Source: JAGQKC01 sp965223675 (GTDB lineage Bacteria > Nitrospirota > Nitrospiria > Nitrospirales > UBA8639). From it: a DNA stretch of 64,000 bases. Location: assembly GCA_965223675.1 (NCBI GenBank), contig OZ245013.1, forward strand, positions 248,001 to 312,000, in the 5' to 3' direction. Both the position numbers and the translations under genes were made by a program. This document shows, piece after piece, positions 8,124 through 16,758 of the stretch. The stretch's first letter is position 1, and every line of letters begins with the position of its first letter. The notes under the pieces were generated by a model that searched no databases, was not told the DNA's origin, and saw only the letters and a list, made by a program, of their open reading frames with translations.

Positions 8124-9983
8124 TTATGGTCCTGGAACTGAAGACTTACTCTCGACTGGAGGCTGAATTTCAAGCGGACCCCGACGCTTTCGTAACTTCC
8201 ATCCGAGCTTGCTTGCCGTATTTCGATTGAGTTTGCCTTGCGGATTCAACGTTCCATTAGCGACTAGGAGCGTCCGCATGGCGTTGATTGCGAGGTCATC
8301 CGTCTTAGCATAAGCCTCTTCGAAATCCTCTGCAGTTTTCTGATCGGCCGTGAAGTGTGTGTTTGGCTGGATGGGCTCGTGCTCTTCAAAGCCTCCTCGC
8401 TTGGCCGTGATGAAATAATCAAACTCAAACGTGTTTGCTTCGCCCTTGAGTTCTCGCACTTCGATCGTCTCTTTGGTCACTTTCACGGCGGCGAGGCCAA
8501 AGGTATCGATTGACCGTGGTGTGAATTGGACGGTGATATCTCTGTCCTTGCCCGCGACGAGCCGAAAGTGCTCGGGTGTCTCGATAGTGGCGTGGCCTTT
8601 AATGAGTTTGGCCCTGCCTCTAAGAAAAACAGCATGTTCGGGCCCCTCGAAAAACGCATAGGCTACTTCTTTGGTGGGGTCTGATGGGTGCGGCTGGACA
8701 AAAGCGCCCGCGGTTTTGGTGAGTGTGCCCGTGACGTGGACACTTCCGTTAAAGGTAAGGGTCTGGGCTGAGAAATCGCCGTAGATGAGTGGAAGGGAAG
8801 ATGGATAGTTTTCAATATACAGTTTGTTAGAACCAGTTTCATCATATCCTGCCCCATAACCAAGAAAAACATTGCTGTGTCCTGTTGAGTTGCTATACCC
8901 AGCCGCCACGCCGATGAAGGTGTTGTTGTCCCCATCAAGGTTGCTGTAGCCGGCAGCGTTGCCGAGAAAGGCGTTCGCTAGACCGCTGGTGGTACGATAG
9001 CCAGCTCGATCACCTAGGAAGGTATTGCCGTAGCCTGTGTCATTGCTAAAGCCTGCTTCAATACCGAGGAAAGTATTTCTGTACCCTGATTCATTACTGA
9101 AGCCTGCACGATATCCTAGGTACGTGTTTTTGTCCCCATCGAGATTTCTGTAGCCTGCGCCATTGCCTAGAAAGGTGTTTTTGTTGCCTTCAGTATTGTT
9201 GAAACCGGCCGAATTGCCGAGAAAGACATTTCGGTCACCGTCTCTATTGTTGTGCCCAGCCTTATTGCCAAGGAACGTGTTCTTGTTTCCATCGAGGTTT
9301 CTGGAGCCGGACTCATTTCCGAGAAACGTATTGTTAGATCCTGAGGAGTTGAGGAGGCCTGCTGAATTTCCGAGAAAGACATTCCGGTTCCCATCCCTAT
9401 TACTGTGTCCAGCCTCGTTGCCGAGGAACGTGTTCTTGTTGCCTATGGTATTGTTGTAACCGGACTGGTTCCCGAGAAATGTATTGTGGGATCCTGACGT
9501 GTTGAAATAGCCGGTGGTAACTCCGAGGAAGGTATTATTAGACCCTTCGGTGTTGAGATAGCCAGCGTAGTTTCCGACAAAGGTGTTTAATGATCCTTCT
9601 CTGTTATTAAAACCAGCATCATTTCCGAGGAATGTATTGTTGGATCCTTCCGTGTTTCCAAAACCAGCATTTTCACCAAAAAAACTATTATGGGATCCGA
9701 TAGTGTTGCTGGCACCAGTAGCAAATCCAAAGAAGCTGTTGTGGGATCCGTCAGTGTTGAATCTACCGGCAACATATCCGAAGAAGCTGTTGGAAGATCC
9801 GTTTGTATTATTTTCTCCAGCTCGAGCTCCGACAAAAGTATCAGAATCATTATCATCTGCCGTGTTAGCTCCGGCATCGACGCCCAAAAACGTATTGCTA
9901 TTTCCTTCAAATTCTGCGAACGCTTTCCCTCCACTACCGAGTACCACGAGTATGAGTATAGAGTACAAATGAATAGGCTTCAT
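8124..9983 (-). CDS. Secreted protein with 21 repeats of a 17-residue unit (paralogue B)
   Basis: 619 residues from the ATG at 9983, preceded by the same AAGGAGG leader as paralogue A. The signal peptide (MKPIHLYSILILVVLGSGG...) differs from that of A by one residue. Again 21 repeat units follow, but most variable positions differ from A. Units 10-12 and 13-15 form a 51-residue duplicated block (NRDG / NVFLGNSAG / NLDG triplets), showing recent internal expansion. The C-terminal domain is closely similar to A (PHPSDPTKEV, FFEGPEHAVFLRG, VQFTPRS), then diverges at the extreme end. The 290-bp spacing and same orientation point to tandem gene duplication. Function is unknown; a surface or secreted fibre-like role is inferred. 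Confidence 0.85.
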   Translation of the reverse strand: MKPIHLYSILILVVLGSGGKAFAEFEGNSNTFLGVDAGANTADDNDSDTFVGARAGENNTNGSSNSFFGYVAGRFNTDGSHNSFFGFATGASNTIGSHNSFFGENAGFGNTEGSNNTFLGNDAGFNNREGSLNTFVGNYAGYLNTEGSNNTFLGVTTGYFNTSGSHNTFLGNQSGYNNTIGNKNTFLGNEAGHSNRDGNRNVFLGNSAGLLNSSGSNNTFLGNESGSRNLDGNKNTFLGNKAGHNNRDGDRNVFLGNSAGFNNTEGNKNTFLGNGAGYRNLDGDKNTYLGYRAGFSNESGYRNTFLGIEAGFSNDTGYGNTFLGDRAGYRTTSGLANAFLGNAAGYSNLDGDNNTFIGVAAGYSNSTGHSNVFLGYGAGYDETGSNKLYIENYPSSLPLIYGDFSAQTLTFNGSVHVTGTLTKTAGAFVQPHPSDPTKEVAYAFFEGPEHAVFLRGRAKLIKGHATIETPEHFRLVAGKDRDITVQFTPRSIDTFGLAAVKVTKETIEVRELKGEANTFEFDYFITAKRGGFEEHEPIQPNTHFTADQKTAEDFEEAYAKTDDLAINAMRTLLVANGTLNPQGKLNRNTASKLGWKLRKRRGPLEIQPPVESKSSVPGP

Positions 9984-10293
9984 GATAGACCTCCTTTTCA
10001 TACAATGATATGAGTACTGGAATGAAATCGAGCTTTAGCTCAGAGATTACGCTATTTAACTATAAATTGAAATTAAAACTAAAGAGGCGCAGTATTGAAC
10101 GCCGCGTGGCAGGAGGGAGCAAATATTTTGAGACGTTAGAGTCAAACTCGATAAAAAAATACTGAATATGGAACTGACCGTTTCCTAATTCGAGTCCAAT
10201 TCTGACTCTTTACAATATGGCGGAAAGCTCAAGTGTGCACTAATTGCCAGACTTGCGTTCACTTACCCATTTTGTGTAGCTAGGGTTCTCATC
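9984..10293. other. Intergenic region upstream of paralogue B
   Basis: About 310 bp between the metalloprotease-like gene and paralogue B. It is AT-rich and should contain the paralogue B promoter on the minus strand. The gap upstream of paralogue A (7833-8123) shares motifs with it around GCTATTTAACTATAA, at about 7890 and 10050. That suggests the upstream regions were duplicated together with the genes. No gene is seen. Confidence 0.4.
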
Positions 10294-11547
10294 TCAGCGA
10301 TTGTTGGTATTGAAGCCGAGCTGCTTGTCGATTAGCACCTTTGACGGTTCGCCCATGACCTCAACCACGGCCTCTCTGAACTTTTTGAGGCTCACTTTCT
10401 GTCGTGCGGCAGTCAAGCGCTTCACGACGTCGTCGAGACTCTTCTCTCGTTTAGTTTTGGCATGAATTTCACGGTCTAACATACGCAGGACTCCAACGGC
10501 CCTGGCTGTCACCGCGCCGCTGGAACGGTCCACATTGAGACGATCAACCTGACGAGCCCACTGTTCGAGTTTCTGAAAGGCCTCCTGATAACGGTGGTCC
10601 GTGATCGTGCCGGAGCGCCACATGATTTTGAGCGAGTAATATTCGGCGATGCCTTCGACGATCCAGTCCCCACCTTTTTCCGCCTTGAGCCGGTTTGCGA
10701 CGTGCATGAGTTCATGGATCAACGTGCTGGTTGCGTTCTCGCTCAACAGAGGCCGGTCGGCATGCAAAAATAGAGAGTTGGGACCGGAGAGCCCGCCGCG
10801 CCACATAGGATCTCTGGCGCTTGCGATGAGCAGGCGTTTGGGCATGTCGGGAACAACACGGCGGAGTTTGGGTAGGTTCCAGTTGAGCATCGCAAGGATG
10901 TCTAACTTCCGCACGCGTTGATTCTTCGGCCCTGCCACAATTACCTGCACGCCGGCAATCTTCTCCCGACGCACCCCTAGGTGCCCAGCGGCCATCCACC
11001 CAATAGGCCGGTCGAAGCTCCGATGAGGATGTTCGACCTCGTAGACGTTTTTTTGGATCTCGGGATAGGCTGTGACAAAGGACCATCCGTTAGGTAGATG
11101 AACGTGCAGCGAAGCGTCCGCCTCCGCCTCGTCAAGTTGGTCAGTTTGTGCGGCCGGAAAGAGATCATCCCCACGAAACAGGGCCCAGTCGTCGGTCATG
11201 CGTGCATCGAATTTGCCATTGGAGCGGCGATTGTCCACAGGCGCGAGAAACGACAATCGGCCTCCTTCCTCAGGTGGTGACCAGGTGATATGTTGGCCGT
11301 CGATTTCAATCTTTCCATCTGCCTCGAAACCACGGTGGCGTTGCGGATCGACGCGAAACTGTAACTTCCAAATATTCTTGGTCGCACCTTTGCTGAGTGT
11401 CAGCGCAACCATGGTGAGATGCTCCTTAGGCTTCAGCCAGAGATCGTACTGCAGCCCGTAGTGGGTGCTTTCGGTCTGTGCCGACGCCACGCCGGCATGC
11501 AGCATAAGGGGAACGAAAACCACAATAATATATCGTGCACAACGCAT
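10294..11547 (-). CDS. Secreted gluzincin metallopeptidase-like protein
   Basis: 417 residues from the ATG at 11547, chosen because it begins a signal peptide (MRCARYIIVVFVPLMLHAG, cleavage after ASA). The zinc motif HELMH is at residues 278-282 and a downstream E302 in IVEGIAEYYSL supplies the third ligand. This is the gluzincin arrangement seen in M1/M61-type peptidases. The N-terminal half looks like the beta-rich domain that precedes such catalytic domains. It would act in the periplasm or outside the cell. The gene appears richer in G+C than its neighbours, a hint of separate origin. A non-proteolytic relative cannot be excluded, but all the zinc-site residues are present. Confidence 0.75.
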   Translation of the reverse strand: MRCARYIIVVFVPLMLHAGVASAQTESTHYGLQYDLWLKPKEHLTMVALTLSKGATKNIWKLQFRVDPQRHRGFEADGKIEIDGQHITWSPPEEGGRLSFLAPVDNRRSNGKFDARMTDDWALFRGDDLFPAAQTDQLDEAEADASLHVHLPNGWSFVTAYPEIQKNVYEVEHPHRSFDRPIGWMAAGHLGVRREKIAGVQVIVAGPKNQRVRKLDILAMLNWNLPKLRRVVPDMPKRLLIASARDPMWRGGLSGPNSLFLHADRPLLSENATSTLIHELMHVANRLKAEKGGDWIVEGIAEYYSLKIMWRSGTITDHRYQEAFQKLEQWARQVDRLNVDRSSGAVTARAVGVLRMLDREIHAKTKREKSLDDVVKRLTAARQKVSLKKFREAVVEVMGEPSKVLIDKQLGFNTNNR

Positions 11548-12032
11548 GACGCTGCTGGTTGGGGATCGATTCTCTTCTTGATGCGATGCGGCTAGCATTC
11601 TATGGATATTCAAGCACCCGTCTAGCAGAAATTCACACATCAAGCAACCTGCAAGATGATGAGGCAGTCTTCAACATGATTGTGCAAAAGATACGGTGCT
11701 AGTTGGGAGCATGCGCGGGAGTAATGTGTTTTTGGTAACTTCCAATTTCTATATGAATAGTACGGGAAAACAAAATGGTTACAGCGTTCAGCACTATTTG
11801 GACATGATTGGGAATTTGCAATCGATTGCTCCATTCGAATCACACTATCTTCGCCCTTGATCGAACGATTCATCTGGCATCGTCTGATTTATCGTGTTGA
11901 CTGAACATGGATCATGGAGAAGGTATCTTCGTATCACAAATACGTAATCTATAGAAAGACTTTTATGACCCCTACACGACGAATCAGGCTGCTTCGTAAA
12001 ATCTTCCTTTTTGCTTCACTGAATGGCCTGAA
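11548..12032. other. Intergenic region, about 480 bp
   Basis: It lies between the metallopeptidase-like gene and the 3' end of treZ. The short ORFs here lack ribosome sites and coding character. No RNA gene or terminator is evident. Confidence 0.4.
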
Positions 12033-13937
12033 TCAGGTTGGTTTATCTTCGTTGGTCTCATGATAGACCCAAGCTGGAAATGGAGGAAGTGGGATTTTGC
12101 ACTTTTGGGCAACGAGACCTAATTCGGCAGTCGTTCTATATGAGGTTTCTTGTGAGAACAATTCGGAGTGGTTGTTGAGGAGAAGCGTCCATTTCCCCTG
12201 AGGTTTGTTAAAAGTAAGAGTAGTGGGTTTGTCGTTAAACCCGAGAATCAGGAGCATCGCTGGAGCCTTTGGATGCTTGCGATAAATGGTAAGCACATTG
12301 GATTTCTTGTGTGCCCTTACTTGTAATTTATGGCCTTTGACACCAGGGCCTAATGAGGGATTTTGTTTGCGGAGCATGATCAGTTGCTTGACCCACGCGG
12401 CCATGGAATGTTGGAGATCAGTCTGTTCTGCTGGTGGCGTGAGTCGAGAGTTTTCAAAGGTTTTGACATCGTAAGGGTCTGGTACTTGCTTCCACCCAAA
12501 CTTTTGAAATTCTGCCAATCGACCTTTTCGCACGGCTTCAATCAATCGTTCATCTCCGTGATCGATAAAATATTGGAAGGGTGCTTGTTCACTATATTCT
12601 TCGCCCATAAAGAGAAGCGGGATGAATGGAGATAATAGCACAGATGCCACCATGACTTGTTGTGCAGAGTGTGGAATGAGCGTTGTGAGTCGATCACCCT
12701 GCGCACGATTTCCAATCTGATCGTGGTTCTGGCTGAATACGACAAACGAGGTAGCGGGGAGATGGGCTGATGAGTTTCCATGTCGTCGATATCGATGATG
12801 CGAATATTGTCCTGAGAGCACAAAGTGTTTTTTGAAAGCGGTGGCGACATCATCGAGCGAACCAAAATCGCAATAGTAGCCTTGTTGTTCTCTTGTCACA
12901 AGACTGTGAAGCGCGTGATGGAAGTCATCGTTCCATTGGCCATCTAGACCGTAGCCGCCTTTCGAAGTAGGGGCAATAATTTTAGCATCATTCAAATCAC
13001 TTTCTGCGATGACATGTGCTGAGCGACCAAGGCGGCCTGCTTCTTCGTGGACGGCTTCTGTCAATTCCTGAAGAATGTGTTTTGCGCTGAAGTCGAAAAT
13101 GCTATGAATGGCATCTAAGCGTAAGGCGTCGATGTGATAGTCTCGTATCCAATAGACTGCGTTGTCGATGATGGTGTTGCGGACCGCATCACAATGAGGG
13201 CCATCGTAATTGACGGCGCTTCCCCAAGGTGTTCGATAGTGATCGGTGAAAAACGGACCAAATTCTCCCCAGTAATTTCCTTCAGGCCCCAAATGGTTAT
13301 AGACAACATCAAGGACCACGGCGAGCCCAACAGCATGACAGGCATCAACGAAGCGATGTAATCCTTTAGGACCACCGTAACTATTCTGTGGTGCAAATAA
13401 GTACGTGCCGTCATAGCCCCAATTTCTGGTTCCAGGAAATTGCGCAATCGGCATAAGTTCAATCGCAGTGATGCCCACTTCATCTCGAAGATAGGACAAA
13501 GAAGGGATAATACCTTCGAACGATCCATCCTTAGAAAATGTACCAGGATGAAGTTCATAGATAATCAAGTCTTCTAGAGGGAGTCCTTTCCATTGATGAT
13601 CGGTCCAGGGAAAGCCCTGAAGGTCAACGATTTCCGACGGACCGTGAACTCCTTCAGGCTGATAACGAGAGACTGGGTCCGGACGTGTTGCTTCATCGTT
13701 AAGAACATATTGGTAGCGTGCTCCCGAAGAAATGTTTTCAACGGTGCAATGCCAATAGCCAAATGGTTGAAGATCTAATTGAATTGGGCCACCAGTTCGT
13801 TCAAGAATATTGACGGCCACCGACTTCGCATACGGCGCCCATACCTTGAATGCCGCTGTGTATTCATTGAGGAGGTTGACTCCGGAATCACATGTTCGTC
13901 TAACAGTGTGTTGTTTATTTCTTGATTTTTTACTCAT
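12033..13937 (-). CDS. treZ: Malto-oligosyltrehalose trehalohydrolase
   Basis: 634 residues. TreZ releases trehalose from the end of maltooligosyl-trehalose made by TreY. An N-terminal CBM48-like domain (about 25-110) precedes a GH13 barrel with the signature WGYDGTYLFAPQNSYG. Catalytic residues are D275 (ALRLDAIHS), E312 (VIAESDLND) and D406 (FSQNHDQIGNRAQGDR, the TreZ-specific form). It is divergent from glgX, 163 bp apart. The partner TreY is not in the window. A plain branching enzyme or GlgX is excluded by the NHDQIGNRAQGDR motif. Confidence 0.93.
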   Translation of the reverse strand: MSKKSRNKQHTVRRTCDSGVNLLNEYTAAFKVWAPYAKSVAVNILERTGGPIQLDLQPFGYWHCTVENISSGARYQYVLNDEATRPDPVSRYQPEGVHGPSEIVDLQGFPWTDHQWKGLPLEDLIIYELHPGTFSKDGSFEGIIPSLSYLRDEVGITAIELMPIAQFPGTRNWGYDGTYLFAPQNSYGGPKGLHRFVDACHAVGLAVVLDVVYNHLGPEGNYWGEFGPFFTDHYRTPWGSAVNYDGPHCDAVRNTIIDNAVYWIRDYHIDALRLDAIHSIFDFSAKHILQELTEAVHEEAGRLGRSAHVIAESDLNDAKIIAPTSKGGYGLDGQWNDDFHHALHSLVTREQQGYYCDFGSLDDVATAFKKHFVLSGQYSHHRYRRHGNSSAHLPATSFVVFSQNHDQIGNRAQGDRLTTLIPHSAQQVMVASVLLSPFIPLLFMGEEYSEQAPFQYFIDHGDERLIEAVRKGRLAEFQKFGWKQVPDPYDVKTFENSRLTPPAEQTDLQHSMAAWVKQLIMLRKQNPSLGPGVKGHKLQVRAHKKSNVLTIYRKHPKAPAMLLILGFNDKPTTLTFNKPQGKWTLLLNNHSELFSQETSYRTTAELGLVAQKCKIPLPPFPAWVYHETNEDKPT

Positions 13938-14007
13938 AGCTGCTTCCTTGCAGGTTTAAAATAAGGGTTCGTTCATCTCATACTTGATTATGCCGTGCAA
14001 TTTGGAA

Positions 14008-14036
14008 TTGCGCCAGTTTTAAAAATTCAGTATAGT
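14008..14036 (+). promoter_or_regulatory. Possible glgX promoter
   Basis: TTGCGC (14008-14013), a 17-base spacer and TATAGT (14031-14036, five of six matches to the -10 consensus) lie 64 bases before the glgX start. The -35 is weak, so this is a moderate call. Confidence 0.4.
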
Positions 14037-14100
14037 GGATTCCATTCCCTTTATTTCCCCATCATCGTGAACTTATAACCCAGACAGGAGAAGCCAGATA

Positions 14101-16230
14101 ATGAAAATGTGGCCAGGTAGGCCGTATCCTCTTGGTGCGACATGGGATGGTCAGGGCGTGAACTTCGCGCTCTTCTCCGAAAATGCGACGAGCGTTGAGT
14201 TGTGTCTCTTTGATCATGAACTCCAGGATCAGGAGACTCATCGCATTCGAATCGAAGAACGAACCGACCAGGTGTGGCATGTGTATTTTCCTGAAATTCG
14301 CCCTGGGCAATTTTATGGGTATCGCGTACATGGTCCGTATGAACCGGAAGCGGGGCATCGTTTTAATCCATCAAAGTTGTTAATTGATCCCTATGCGAAA
14401 GCCTTGACCGGCGTCGTGAAGTGGTCAGAAGCCATGTTTGGGTATCGTGTAGGTGATCGAGGTGAAGATCTGTCGTTGGACAAACGGAATAATGCGGGTA
14501 ATGTTCCAAAGGGTATCGTCGTGGATCAAGCGTTTACGTGGAGTGGTGATGGCCTGTTGGAGATACCATGGGAGCAAACGGTGATCTACGAGGTACATGT
14601 GAAAGGATTCACCATGCAGCATCCAGATGTGCCTGAGTCTTTACGAGGCACCTACGCCGGTTTGGCGTCGCCACCCATCATAGAATATCTCCAATCACTT
14701 GGCGTGACGGCTATAGAACTCTTACCTGTCCATCATTTTGTGAATGATAATTTCCTTCTAGAACGGGGATTGTCCAATTATTGGGGGTACAATTCCATAG
14801 GATTTTTTGCGCCGGATATTCGGTACTCGGCTTATAAGGATTTAGGCCGCAAAGTGTATGAATTCAAGACGATGGTCAAAACACTTCATAGCGCTGGCAT
14901 CGAAGTGATTTTAGATGTCGTGTATAACCATACGGCCGAAGGCAATCATCTGGGGCCTACGCTGTCTTTTCGAGGAATCGATAATGCCTCGTATTATCGA
15001 TTGGTTCCGGATCATCCTCGGTACTACATGGATTACACAGGTTGTGGGAATACCTTGAATGCTCGTCATCCTCGAACACTTCAGTTGATCATGGATAGCT
15101 TGCGATACTGGGTGTGCGAAATGCACGTAGATGGATTTCGGTTTGATTTGGCCTCCGCGTTGGCACGCGAGTTACATGATGTCGATCGATTGAGCGCTTT
15201 TTTCGACATTATCCACCAAGATCCCGTGTTGTCGCAGGTAAAACTCATTGCCGAGCCCTGGGATCTGGGGGAGGGCGGCTACCAAGTTGGCAATTTCCCT
15301 CCAGGGTGGGCGGAATGGAATGGGAAATACCGAGATGATATCAGGCGGTATTGGAAGGGCGATGGCGGCCTTCTCGGAGAGATGGCGCATCGGCTCTCTG
15401 GGAGTAGTGATTTGTATGGAGCGAGCGGTCGTCAACCATATGCGAGTATCAATTTTGTGACGGCCCATGATGGGTTTACTCTTCACGACTTAGTTTCTTA
15501 TAACGAGAAACATAATGAAGCGAATCGAGAAGAGAATCGCGATGGGTCTGATGATAATCTAAGTTGGAATTGCGGCGAGGAAGGGCCGACTGACGATACG
15601 GCGATCTTAGAGCTACGGGAGAAGCAAAAACGAAATTTTCTAGCGACACTTCTCCTCTCGCAGGGAATACCCATGCTCTGTGGAGGCGATGAGATTGGTC
15701 GGACGCAAGGTGGGAATAATAATGCGTATTGTCAGGACAATGAAATTAGCTGGCATGACTGGAATCTTTCGAAGTCGAACCAGCTTTTGTTTAACTTTAC
15801 GCGTCTCTTGATTCACTTGAAAAAAAATCACCCCGTGTTTCGGCGTCGTCGATTTTTTCAAGGTCGACGAATACGTGGATCGGAGGTTAAGGATATTGCC
15901 TGGTTTGGCTCACATGGCAAAGAGATGACTGATGTAGAGTGGGGTATGGGGTTCAGGACGATAGGTATTCGCTTAGCTGGTGATGCGATCGGAGAAAAAG
16001 ATGAACGTGGTCAGACCATAGTTGATGAGACGTTTCTCCTGTTACTGAACGCGCACCATGAAGAGGTTCTGTTTGTTTTGCCAGCTCACAAAAAGGGCGT
16101 GCGGTGGGAACTGGTATTCGACACTTCGTTTTGGAATGATCAAAAATCTCGAAGGCGGATAAAACTGATGAAAGGCGGAACACCCTATACGCTTTCTCCC
16201 AGGGGGTTTGTCCTTATGCGGCTACATTAA
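14101..16230 (+). CDS. glgX: Glycogen debranching enzyme
   Basis: 709 residues, typical for GlgX/TreX isoamylase-type enzymes that hydrolyse alpha-1,6 branches in the cytoplasm. The N-terminal CBM48 domain covers about 5-150 (starting PGRPYPLGATWDGQGVNFA). The GH13 barrel carries D349 (DGFRFDLAS), E385 (KLIAEPWD) and D457 (VTAHDGFTLHDL). AGGAG ten bases upstream supports the ATG at 14101. Insert YNEKHNEANREENRDG is characteristic of the GlgX subfamily. With TreZ it would supply linear maltodextrins for trehalose formation, and with MalQ it recycles short chains. Confidence 0.96.
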   Translation: MKMWPGRPYPLGATWDGQGVNFALFSENATSVELCLFDHELQDQETHRIRIEERTDQVWHVYFPEIRPGQFYGYRVHGPYEPEAGHRFNPSKLLIDPYAKALTGVVKWSEAMFGYRVGDRGEDLSLDKRNNAGNVPKGIVVDQAFTWSGDGLLEIPWEQTVIYEVHVKGFTMQHPDVPESLRGTYAGLASPPIIEYLQSLGVTAIELLPVHHFVNDNFLLERGLSNYWGYNSIGFFAPDIRYSAYKDLGRKVYEFKTMVKTLHSAGIEVILDVVYNHTAEGNHLGPTLSFRGIDNASYYRLVPDHPRYYMDYTGCGNTLNARHPRTLQLIMDSLRYWVCEMHVDGFRFDLASALARELHDVDRLSAFFDIIHQDPVLSQVKLIAEPWDLGEGGYQVGNFPPGWAEWNGKYRDDIRRYWKGDGGLLGEMAHRLSGSSDLYGASGRQPYASINFVTAHDGFTLHDLVSYNEKHNEANREENRDGSDDNLSWNCGEEGPTDDTAILELREKQKRNFLATLLLSQGIPMLCGGDEIGRTQGGNNNAYCQDNEISWHDWNLSKSNQLLFNFTRLLIHLKKNHPVFRRRRFFQGRRIRGSEVKDIAWFGSHGKEMTDVEWGMGFRTIGIRLAGDAIGEKDERGQTIVDETFLLLLNAHHEEVLFVLPAHKKGVRWELVFDTSFWNDQKSRRRIKLMKGGTPYTLSPRGFVLMRLH

Positions 16231-16464
16231 GAAAGAATGCACCCCTCATCGGTAGCACCTCCACCTCGAAGGATACAACGTATTTTGTCGTTGGTGAAGC
16301 GTATAGCCGTTCCCATAGTCTTCCGATCGTCTGTCGCGCGTTGTTGCCCTGTGTCTCAGAGTAAGGTTCGGCTGAAAGTTATTTGGTTTCGCTATACTTC
16401 ATAAAAACCCGAAAGATTCTGTTTACGAGATACGAACATACGGGCAACGTTTCACGAGTCAAGA

Positions 16465-16701
16465 TTATCCCCGATCCCCAACAAATCTTTTTCCACGCTC
16501 CATGATATTATCGACGGCGTCTCGTGCATCTTCAGTAAACTCTGTCATACGTTCTCCAGCATCTTCTGCAAAATTTCGCAATTTGCGTCTGGTTCTGGTC
16601 CCGGATTGTGGTGCCATGAGAATACCCATAGCCGTTCCAAGCACAATTCCCGTGATGAAAGCCAGACCTCCAAACATCACATATCGCGTGTCGGTATCCA
16701 T
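16465..16701 (-). CDS. YtxH-domain small membrane protein
   Basis: 78 residues from the ATG at 16701, with AAGGGAG eight bases upstream. One N-terminal membrane helix (MFGGLAFITGIVLGTAMGIL) is followed by the motif MAPQSGTRTRRKL and a charged amphipathic helix (AEDAGERMTEFTEDARDAVD). That order is the YtxH family, which is often stress-linked in Gram-positives but of unknown molecular function. It is downstream of the nucleotidyltransferase-like gene in the same direction and may be co-transcribed with it. Confidence 0.82.
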   Translation of the reverse strand: MDTDTRYVMFGGLAFITGIVLGTAMGILMAPQSGTRTRRKLRNFAEDAGERMTEFTEDARDAVDNIMERGKRFVGDRG

Positions 16702-16758
16702 TTCTGAACTCCCTTCTCTCATGTTTTTGATCTTAATGAATTTTTAAGCTCTAGATGA

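Noticed and set aside
9163..9972. Plus-strand ORFs (9163-9459, 9583-9972) opposite paralogue B
   Set aside because: Same periodic artefact as for paralogue A.
4849..10001. Prophage
   Set aside because: Only one tail-type gene is seen. No integrase, terminase, capsid, lysis gene or attachment-site repeat is visible.
11640..11873. Minus-strand ORF of 77 codons
   Set aside because: No ribosome site or protein-like composition; the region reads as non-coding.
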